A stretch of 64,000 bases of DNA from Prolixibacter sp. NT017 (lineage in GTDB: Bacteria; Bacteroidota; Bacteroidia; Bacteroidales; Prolixibacteraceae), in contig NZ_BLAV01000001.1 of NCBI RefSeq assembly GCF_009617875.1, forward strand, positions 3,534,001 through 3,598,000, read 5' to 3'. A program made the translations under genes and the position numbers. This document shows, in pieces, positions 55,366 through 64,000 of the stretch. Position 1 is the first letter of the stretch; each line of letters starts with the position of its first letter. Under the pieces are notes generated by a model. That model ran no database searches. It was given only the letters and a program-made list of their open reading frames with translations, and was not told the DNA's origin.

Positions 55366-56049
55366 TTACTCTGTTTTTTTTCCGTTTTTGTTTTCGGCCA
55401 GTGCCTGTTTTTCCGCTTTCCGTTTATCGACCCATTCGCGAAATACCTGAAACGGAGTTTTTCCTTTTTTCCCGTTGCCATTTTTCCAGGCCGGATCGTA
55501 AAGCATTCCAGTACACAGGCATTTGCTCCGACCAGTTCGCTGCAGAATGTCGTAGTTCACACAGCTTTGACAGCCTTTCCAGAATTGCTCATCATCGGTC
55601 AATTCCGAGAAAGTGACAGGCTTGTACCCCAAATCGGAGTTGATTTTCATCACCGCTAATCCGGTCGTCAGACCGAAGATTTTAGCTTCGGGGAATTTGC
55701 TGCGTGACAGTTCGAACGCGCGCTGCTTGATGCGGCGGGCCAAACCATGGCCACGATATTCTCGGGGAACAATCAGTCCCGAGTTGGCTACAAACTTGTT
55801 AGTGCCAAATGTTTCGATGTAACAAAAGCCAGCAAACTTATCGCCGTCGATGGCAATAATGGCTTTGCCTTCTTTTATTTTCGATTCAATGTATTCATGC
55901 GTACGGCGCGCAATACCTGTACCGCGCTCCTTCGAAGCCAGGTCGATGGCATCGTTCACCTCGTCCACATACTTGATGTGTTCCTCTCCGGCCACTACGA
56001 CCTTGATGGCAGCTTTTTCGTCTTTGTTATTCTTCTTTAACGGAAACAT
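55366..56049 (-). CDS. GNAT acyltransferase, probable N-acylglutamate synthase
   Basis: The 227-residue protein has a GNAT fold with the acyl-CoA loop VPREYRGHGLARRIKQ (about residues 96-111). C-terminal to it is a cysteine cluster, CQSC (about 159-162) and CLC (about 178-180), then a basic tail. No ArgA, ArgJ or ArgO-type gene is seen in this window, and the position between argR and argG makes it the best candidate for the first step, acylating glutamate. The homologous operon gene in Bacteroides has been proposed as N-succinylglutamate synthase; the cysteines may bind metal. Confidence 0.75.
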   Translation of the reverse strand: MFPLKKNNKDEKAAIKVVVAGEEHIKYVDEVNDAIDLASKERGTGIARRTHEYIESKIKEGKAIIAIDGDKFAGFCYIETFGTNKFVANSGLIVPREYRGHGLARRIKQRAFELSRSKFPEAKIFGLTTGLAVMKINSDLGYKPVTFSELTDDEQFWKGCQSCVNYDILQRTGRSKCLCTGMLYDPAWKNGNGKKGKTPFQVFREWVDKRKAEKQALAENKNGKKTE

Positions 56050-56060
56050 GTTTTCCTTTA

Positions 56061-56549
56061 TTAATCAATTTTACCTTCCAGTTTGGGCATGGTCATGATT
56101 AACGCGTTGATGACATCATTACGGCCAACTCCCTCTCTGACAATGAGCAGAATGGTATCGTCACCTGCCACTGTTCCTAATATTTCAAATAAATTTGCTT
56201 TGTCAATTACCGATGCAATGCTGCTGGCATACCCCGGAAGCGTTGTCACAACCCCCAGATTTCCTGAAAATTCTACTTTTAAAAAACCGTCGGCCAAAAA
56301 GTTGGCATGCGAAATATCCGGCACAGACTCATCAGTATTCGCCAGATTTTCACGCAAACGGTATATATATCCATGTTGTGAATCGCTGATTTTCATCACT
56401 TGAAGCGATTTCAAATCTCGCGAAAGCGTCGCCTGCGTCACCTCGTATCCCTCTTTATTCAACAGATTCAGCAGCTCATCCTGGCTGCTGATTCGGTCAC
56501 CTGAGATAATTTTTTTGATGGCCAACAAGCGTTGTGTCCGATTCTTCAT
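56061..56549 (-). CDS. argR: arginine repressor ArgR
   Basis: The 162-residue regulator has the N-terminal winged helix (RLLAIKKIISGDRISSQDELLNLL and YEVTQATLSRDLKSLQVMKI) and the C-terminal hexamerisation/arginine domain (TVAGDDTILLIVREGVGRNDVINAL), with the GDDTI segment binding arginine. It is the first gene of the arg/pro operon and faces carAB; several ARG-box-like sites fill the gap, so it should control both directions and itself. Confidence 0.94.
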   Translation of the reverse strand: MKNRTQRLLAIKKIISGDRISSQDELLNLLNKEGYEVTQATLSRDLKSLQVMKISDSQHGYIYRLRENLANTDESVPDISHANFLADGFLKVEFSGNLGVVTTLPGYASSIASVIDKANLFEILGTVAGDDTILLIVREGVGRNDVINALIMTMPKLEGKID

Positions 56550-56551
56550 TA

Positions 56552-56680
56552 TGAATATTTATTTATACTGATTGCAATTTTATGCATTAAAATCGAATAA
56601 TTATGCATTTAAATGTAAAATTATTCATAATTTTGACCCATTCTCAAAAGCGAGGTGAATAATTATTAATTATTTTACAT
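56552..56680. promoter_or_regulatory. cluster of ARG boxes between argR and carA
   Basis: At least six sites resemble TGAAT-WWWW-ATTCA: TGAATATTTATTTA (56552-56565), TGCATTAAAATCGA (56583-56596), CGAATAATTATGCA (56594-56607), TGTAAAATTATTCA (56614-56627), TGAATAATTATTAA (56656-56669) and TTAATTATTTTACA (56666-56679). Centre spacings of about 10, 11, 20 and 42 bp keep them on one helix face, as expected for ArgR hexamers. The last two abut the carA -33 box. Confidence 0.7.
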
Positions 56681-56685
56681 TGAAA

Positions 56686-56719
56686 TTTTGGACATCAAGC
56701 AGGAAATAACCTATTTTTG
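56686..56719 (+). promoter_or_regulatory. carA promoter
   Basis: TTTTG (56686-56690) and TATTTTTG (56712-56719) are 21 bp apart and match the Bacteroidota -33/-7 consensus TTTG and TAnnTTTG. Transcription should start near 56726, giving a leader of about 137 bases before carA. Confidence 0.65.
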
Positions 56720-56762
56720 TGCCGTGCAACATGTCTTTAGAATATTAGACAGACACGCTGAG

Positions 56763-56811
56763 AAATGCGTTTTTGCTGCCGAGTACAAGGCAGTGGGAAC
56801 GCATTTTTTTT
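56763..56811 (+). terminator. terminator-like hairpin in the carA leader (attenuator)
   Basis: AAATGCGTT (56763-56771) pairs perfectly with AACGCATTT (56798-56806), with an inner CTGCC/GGCAG stem (56776-56780, 56789-56793) and a run of eight T to 56811. It lies between the carA promoter and the carA start, so it can only act as an attenuator on carAB. An alternative stem ACGC/GCGT (56755-56758, 56767-56770) would break it. Confidence 0.65.
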
Positions 56812-56862
56812 GTCCACACGTTTCGAAAAATCATATAAAATCAGCAATAAAATCAACCGGAA

Positions 56863-57948
56863 ATGCAAAACGTGCAGAAAGCAAAATTGATTCTTGAGGA
56901 CGGGACCGTATTCGAAGGGAAATCTTTCGGATACGAGAAGTCGATAGCCGGAGAAGTGGTGTTTTACACGGCAATGACGGGTTACCCCGAAAGCCTCACC
57001 GATCCTTCCTACACCGGGCAAATCCTGGTATCGACTTACCCGATGATTGGTAATTACGGTGTTCCCAACGACGTGGAAGAAAATGGTATTTTCAGGTACT
57101 TTGAGTCGGACAAAATTCATGTGAGCGCACTCATTATATCTGATTATTCATTCGAGTACAGTCACTGGAACGCGATGCAAAGCCTGGGAGACTGGCTGAA
57201 GGAAAATGAAGTTCCCGGTCTGTTTGATATCGACACCCGCGCCCTGACCAAAATCCTCAGGGAAAAAGGTTCGATGTTGGGAAAAATCGTTTTCGAAGGA
57301 AACGAGGTCGATTTTTATGACCCGAATGAAGAAAATTTGGTCTCCCGTGTGAGCATCGACGAAGTAAAAACATACGGAAACGGCGACCACAAAGTGGTGC
57401 TGGTCGACTGTGGAGTGAAAAACAACATTATCCGGTGTTTATTGAGACGAAACACGACCGTCATCCGCGTGCCGTGGAACTATGATTTTAATACAATTGA
57501 GTGTGACGGGATTTTCCTCTCCAACGGACCGGGCGACCCGGCGATGGTACAGGAAACCGTGGAGAATGTCGGTAAAGCGTTGGATGATGTGAAGCCCATC
57601 ATGGGTATCTGTCTTGGAAACCAGCTGCTCGGACGTGCTGCAGGCGGTGACACTTACAAATTAAAGTACGGACACCGGAGTCACAACCAACCTGTTCTCC
57701 TGACCGGAACGGACAAATGTTACATCACCTCGCAGAACCACGGGTTTGCCATCGACGACAAAACACTGCCTGAAGATTGGGAACCGATGTTCGTGAATGT
57801 GAACGACCAGACCAACGAAGGAATTCGTCACAAAACCAAGCCTTTCTTCTCTACCCAGTTCCACCCCGAGGCCTCATCGGGTCCGGTGGATACGGAGTTC
57901 CTCTTTGATGATTTCATCACCAACATCAAGAAGTACAAAAAGCAATGA
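56863..57948 (+). CDS. carA: carbamoyl-phosphate synthase small subunit CarA
   Basis: CarA provides ammonia from glutamine to CarB. The 361 residues comprise an N-terminal CPSase small-chain domain (LILEDGTVFEGKSFGYEKS, YTAMTGYPESLTDPSY) and a class I amidotransferase domain with nucleophile Cys250 in MGICLGNQLLG and FHPEASSGP for the His-Glu pair. Its stop overlaps an in-frame ATG of the carB frame. The carbamoyl phosphate serves both arginine (ArgF') and pyrimidine synthesis. Confidence 0.95.
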   Translation: MQNVQKAKLILEDGTVFEGKSFGYEKSIAGEVVFYTAMTGYPESLTDPSYTGQILVSTYPMIGNYGVPNDVEENGIFRYFESDKIHVSALIISDYSFEYSHWNAMQSLGDWLKENEVPGLFDIDTRALTKILREKGSMLGKIVFEGNEVDFYDPNEENLVSRVSIDEVKTYGNGDHKVVLVDCGVKNNIIRCLLRRNTTVIRVPWNYDFNTIECDGIFLSNGPGDPAMVQETVENVGKALDDVKPIMGICLGNQLLGRAAGGDTYKLKYGHRSHNQPVLLTGTDKCYITSQNHGFAIDDKTLPEDWEPMFVNVNDQTNEGIRHKTKPFFSTQFHPEASSGPVDTEFLFDDFITNIKKYKKQ

Positions 57949-58007
57949 ACCGGCCGAATGAAACAGGCAACACAACTGTTCATTCATCATGCAAAACGAT
58001 TGAAACT

Positions 58008-61238
<3,231 letters not shown>

Positions 61239-61260
61239 AGCACAACTCCATAGAATAAAC

Positions 61261-61312
61261 AGAGGCTGTCTCAAACGTGCGTCGCACAATTGGGGCAGCC
61301 TTGTTGTTTATT
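61261..61312 (+). terminator. intrinsic terminator after carB
   Basis: AGGCTGTCTCAA pairs with TTGGGGCAGCCT (12 bp with two G-T pairs), enclosing a small GTGCG/CGCAC stem, and is followed by TGTTGTTTATTT. Confidence 0.72.
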
Positions 61313-61320
61313 TATAATTC

Positions 61321-61951
61321 ATTCAAGGGGCGTTAGCCCTTTAATCTTCGTAGCATCGTTGGTTCAATGATAATTTAGGGGTGTAGCCCTGACATCTATC
61401 TATTGTCGTACCATTCAAATAGATATTTTGGGTCATAGTCAACATCAAATTTTTTTAAAAACGATAAATATTCTTCCTGAAATGATTGTTTTCTGTGATG
61501 TTCAGGCTGGTTTAGCACATATTTTACAACCCTATCGATATGAGATCTGGAATAGGTAAATGCCCCATAACCGTCTTGCCACGCAAATTTTCCTGGAATA
61601 AGATTTCTATCTTTTAACCAATTTGACGAACCTGATTTTACCTGTTCCATTAATTTGGACGGCGATATTGTGGGATGCATTCCTACAAAGACATGAGAAT
61701 GATCGGGGTTACAATATATCGCATAGGTTTTACAATGGTGGTTGGTAATAATGCCACACATCACTTTTTCCAGTTCCTCCCTGAATTTTTCTTTTATAAA
61801 ACTTCCCCTGCCTCTTACCGAGAATACATATTGGATATATAGCTGCGTGTATGTATTTGCCATGTCTCTAATTGTTTGAGATTTCAGGGCTACGCCCCTC
61901 CTGTTTTATTTCGATTCATTTTTCTAAGAAGATTTGAGGGCTAGCGCCCCC
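61321..61951. mobile_element. IS200-like/REP-associated element
   Basis: A single tyrosine transposase gene is bracketed by short palindromes related to AGGGGCGTTAGCCCT: at 61326-61340 and 61377-61390 past its 3' end, and in inverted form at 61886-61899 and 61937-61951 before its 5' end. There are no DDE transposase and no target-site duplication, as expected for single-strand IS200 or RAYT elements. Exact boundaries are not defined by sequence alone. Confidence 0.65.
61396..61863 (-). CDS. tnpA: IS200-family / REP-associated tyrosine transposase
   Basis: The 155-residue Y1 transposase has the metal-binding HUH motif as His55 and His57 in NPDHSHVFVGMHP, and the nucleophile is expected at Tyr115 in VVKYVLNQPEHH. 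Length matches IS200 TnpA and small RAYT proteins. No TnpB follows. It sits just past carAB, facing it, and is bordered by REP-like palindromes. Confidence 0.88.
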   Translation of the reverse strand: MANTYTQLYIQYVFSVRGRGSFIKEKFREELEKVMCGIITNHHCKTYAIYCNPDHSHVFVGMHPTISPSKLMEQVKSGSSNWLKDRNLIPGKFAWQDGYGAFTYSRSHIDRVVKYVLNQPEHHRKQSFQEEYLSFLKKFDVDYDPKYLFEWYDNR

Positions 61952-62032
61952 TTTTCCTATAAGAAGGAACAGATTGCTACTCAACGGAAATTGTTTTCAT
62001 CAACTAAAAGGTAGTCTATTATTTGCTTGCTG

Positions 62033-62215
62033 ACAAGTAAAACACAACTCTTATAAATGAAACAAAGGCTTATGTTTTTCATCCAAGGGGCGTTAGCCCT
62101 TTAATCTTCGTAGTACCGTTGATTAAGTGATAATTTAGGGGCGTAGCCCTGGCATCTATCGATTCTCATGCCATTTAAATTAGCAATTTTTCATCATAAC
62201 CTAAATTTCACTCTT
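62033..62215 (-). pseudogene. decayed second copy of the transposase element's 3' end
   Basis: The segment 62081-62163 repeats 61321-61403 with about 85 percent identity by eye, including both palindromes (62086-62100, 62137-62150) at the same 51-bp spacing. Beyond it, 62164-62215 keeps a damaged version of the gene's C-terminal codons (DYDPKYLFEWYDN against YDEKLLI with stops). Upstream, 62033-62070 resembles 61231-61266, including the last codons of carB. The whole looks like an old tandem duplicate that has decayed. Confidence 0.6.
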
Positions 62216-62222
62216 TGGAGGT

Positions 62223-62571
62223 TTGTGAAAAGCCCGGGCGGCGGCGAGTGAGCCTTTTCACGTTTGTGAATGGCTTTGGCGGGAATGATTGGACCTTTTC
62301 GATTACTCGAACGGCTTCCCTGGCGAAAAGTGGGGCTTTTCGATTACTCGAATGGCTTCTCTAACGAAAAAGTGGGGCTTTTCGATTACTCGAATGGCTT
62401 CCCTGACGAAAAGTGGGGCTTTTCGATTACTCGAACGGCTTCCCTAACGAAAAAGTGGGGCTTTTCGAATGCTCGAACGGCTTCCCTGGCGAAAAGTGAA
62501 GCTTTGCGCATTTGTTAATGGCTTCGCTGAGAAAAAGTGGAGGCTTGCACGTTTGTTAACAGCGCCACCGG
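62223..62571. repeat. 41/42-bp tandem array of hairpin units
   Basis: After a longer first unit (about 62223-62280), seven units of 41 or 42 bp follow to 62571. The core is CGAAAAGTGGGGCTTTTCGA, itself a hairpin (CGAAAAG/CTTTTCG, 5-base loop), then TTACTCGAATGGCTTCCCTG. The two halves of each unit resemble each other (GGGGCTTTTCGA and ATGGCTTCCCTGA), so the unit is a doubled 21-bp block. Because 41 and 42 alternate, the frame crossing it (62270-62518) shifts between repeat readings, arguing against a protein. The last two units are more diverged. Confidence 0.82.
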
Positions 62572-62577
62572 AAAAAA

Positions 62578-63585
62578 TTACTCGTGGAATTCGTCCTTCA
62601 CCGTTTCGCGGAGGTCGTACAGCAGCCATTGCTTTTTCATCACGGCAGTGCGGTCGGCCTGCAGGAGTTTCAGGAAGTCCTTCACCCCCACCGGTTCGTT
62701 GCCATTGCCGTGAATGAGCACAATGCTTCCGGCCTCCGCCGGTTGTCCCTTGGCCAGCCACGCATCGCTGCCAATGGGAATCAGGCCGTAGCCGAGGACA
62801 TTGTCCACCACCCGGTGCCCCGACACCAATCCGGGAAACCGGAAAAACACAGAAAAGAGCAATCCCTTTTGCAGCATCGCGATTTCGGTTTGCAACACTT
62901 CGAAATTGAGGTTGGTGTTGGGCTCCAACAGGAAGTTCCGGTTGAGTGGCACGTGCGGATTGTAGTGATGATTGTAGGTATGGTTAATCCACGTGACGGC
63001 AATCTTGCCCTCTGCATTCAGCCCCTTTAACCAGGCAATGTCCGCTGGGTGCGTCAACATAAACCGCCCGGTAATCGACAAAGCCACCGGGACCGGTTTC
63101 TCTGTTTTGCCAAATTCCGAAATTAGTGAGGTAAAAATAACCCGGTCGAGTGGGCGGTGCGACGGACACAAATCGACGGTTAGCGTGATTCCCTTTTCAT
63201 TCGGAAAACCGTGCACAATACCGGCATCCTGCAAGGCAAACGATCGTCTCTCCGCGGTTTGAATCGCCTTGATGTAAGGCGTGTTTTTGTAATTGGCCCG
63301 TATCTGCGCCCAGGTGAGCGGCCTGACCACGATATGCCGTGCCGGAATGATCATTGTCTGGAGGCTGTTCGGATCAACCCCAATATAAAACAGCACTCCC
63401 GACTCATCGTATCTCCGGATGATCAGCACCTGTTTTTGCAGGTAATCGCCTGTGCCAAACCAAACCTTGTAGTTGCTGATTTTGGATTGAACTGCTGCGC
63501 TGCCATTGCCATACACAAACACCATCATCACCATCACTCCCGCGAAAAGGAAGGACCTGGATTTTCTGTAAAAGCCTTGTTTCAT
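62578..63585 (-). CDS. exported NodB-type polysaccharide deacetylase-like protein
   Basis: The 335 residues start with a signal segment (RSFLFAGVMVMMVFVYG). The C-terminal half has a NodB fold: motif 1 reads LTVDLCPSHRP, motif 2 NHTYNHHYNP, motif 3 FFRFPG, and a late His in VLIHGNG. Motif 1 keeps one Asp, but the usual second Asp of TFDDGP is Leu; the His pair of motif 2 is intact. The protein may deacetylate cell-wall or capsular sugar, but activity is uncertain. Its 3' end abuts the tandem array. Confidence 0.72.
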   Translation of the reverse strand: MKQGFYRKSRSFLFAGVMVMMVFVYGNGSAAVQSKISNYKVWFGTGDYLQKQVLIIRRYDESGVLFYIGVDPNSLQTMIIPARHIVVRPLTWAQIRANYKNTPYIKAIQTAERRSFALQDAGIVHGFPNEKGITLTVDLCPSHRPLDRVIFTSLISEFGKTEKPVPVALSITGRFMLTHPADIAWLKGLNAEGKIAVTWINHTYNHHYNPHVPLNRNFLLEPNTNLNFEVLQTEIAMLQKGLLFSVFFRFPGLVSGHRVVDNVLGYGLIPIGSDAWLAKGQPAEAGSIVLIHGNGNEPVGVKDFLKLLQADRTAVMKKQWLLYDLRETVKDEFHE

Positions 63586-63810
63586 CTGTTGTCCTGAAAG
63601 ACCTGTCTGTTTCCTGGTTGATTTATCTCCCGGGCGCTATAAGGCTCGCTGCGGGTGGCTAAATATAGTGAATTAGCCGATCGGAAATTCTTCGCCAACT
63701 TTTTTTAACAGGACGTTCGGCAGATACAAATTAATGGGCCAAAGAACAGGTTGACTTTGGGAGTGGTACAGCGAGTATCCGTGATAAAATATGTAGTTCA
63801 CCCCACCAAA

Positions 63811-63857
63811 CCTCCTAAAGGGGAGGCTTTAAGTCCCCTTTAGGGGATTTAGGGGTA
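63811..63857. repeat. REP-like palindromes in a gene-free end segment
   Basis: CCTCC-taaagg-GGAGG (63811-63826) and TCCCC-ttta-GGGGA (63834-63847) are followed by TTTAGGGGT. They look like the short palindromic elements common between genes in Bacteroidota. The rest of 63586-64000 shows no gene. Confidence 0.6.
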
Positions 63858-64000
63858 ATTGATATGGTCGGAATACCCATTTTTATTTCTACTTTTTCCC
63901 GGCAGGAGAACATCAATCGATGCGGTTGCGTTTTAGTGGTCGCTCAGGTAGAAAGGCGGGCCATTGGATTTAAATATGTAAAACAATCGATAATATGTCC

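Noticed and set aside
56726..56862. TPP riboswitch in the carA leader (CTGAGA seen near 56758)
   Set aside because: The rest of the thi-box consensus is absent and carAB is not a thiamine gene; the match is six bases by chance.
62270..62518. 82-codon frame with repeated GLFDYSNGF text over the 41/42-bp array
   Set aside because: The repeat changes reading frame where units switch between 41 and 42 bp, so the peptide repeat is not maintained; it is better read as DNA or RNA structure.

Overview
The window comes from a chromosome of the phylum Bacteroidota, most likely the Marinilabiliales/Prolixibacteraceae side. The grounds are a SusC/SusD pair driven by an ECF sigma factor and FecR, promoters of the TAnnTTTG (-7) type, weak ribosome binding sites, lipoprotein signals of Bacteroidota type, and an arginine operon built around an ArgF' transcarbamylase. 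The taxon is an inference; no rRNA gene is present.

Layout: (1) 0.5-4.7 kb: purU, a TlpA-like lipoprotein, and the late histidine genes hisH-hisA-hisF-hisIE. (2) 4.9-5.8 kb: an exported DUF1460 cell-wall hydrolase, then a 21/22-bp tandem array with no gene. (3) 6.4-17 kb: nitrogen assimilation. gltD and gltB lie on the minus strand, then argH; a small outer-membrane protein, a PII protein and an ammonium transporter lie on the plus strand. (4) 17-21 kb: an MFS carrier, an APC permease, a nitroreductase and a NYN-LOTUS protein. (5) 21.3-43.2 kb: a polysaccharide/glycoside utilisation locus: ECF sigma, FecR, SusC with an STN domain, SusD, exported GH65, GH13 lipoprotein, CE1-like esterase, two type-B carboxylesterases, two GH3 enzymes and an exported TIM-barrel isomerase-like protein. 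The mix of alpha- and beta-glucosidases with three esterases suggests an esterified, mixed-linkage glucoside. (6) 43.3-45.2 kb: tRNA-Lys(CUU), an FAD oxidoreductase and a thioredoxin-like protein. (7) 45.3-56.5 kb, minus strand: argR, a GNAT acyltransferase, argG, argC, argD, proC, proB, proA, argF', argB and argE as a combined arginine/proline operon. Its divergent partner is carAB at 56.9-61.2 kb, and a dense ARG-box cluster lies between them. (8) 61.3-64 kb: an IS200-like transposase with REP palindromes, a decayed second copy, a 41/42-bp hairpin array and a polysaccharide deacetylase-like protein.

The genes link up metabolically. AmtB, PII and GltBD feed glutamate to the arginine and proline pathways, and CarAB supplies carbamoyl phosphate to ArgF'. 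ArgF' has proline at residue 90, the residue associated with N-succinylornithine rather than N-acetylornithine, so arginine is probably made through succinylated intermediates.

The least explained signals are three gene-free tandem arrays, at 5.93-6.26, 49.58-49.71 and 62.22-62.57 kb. All are built on a 21-22-bp step, and the first and third resemble each other in sequence. Other open questions are a terminator-like attenuator in the carA leader and several strong palindromes in front of genes of the utilisation locus.
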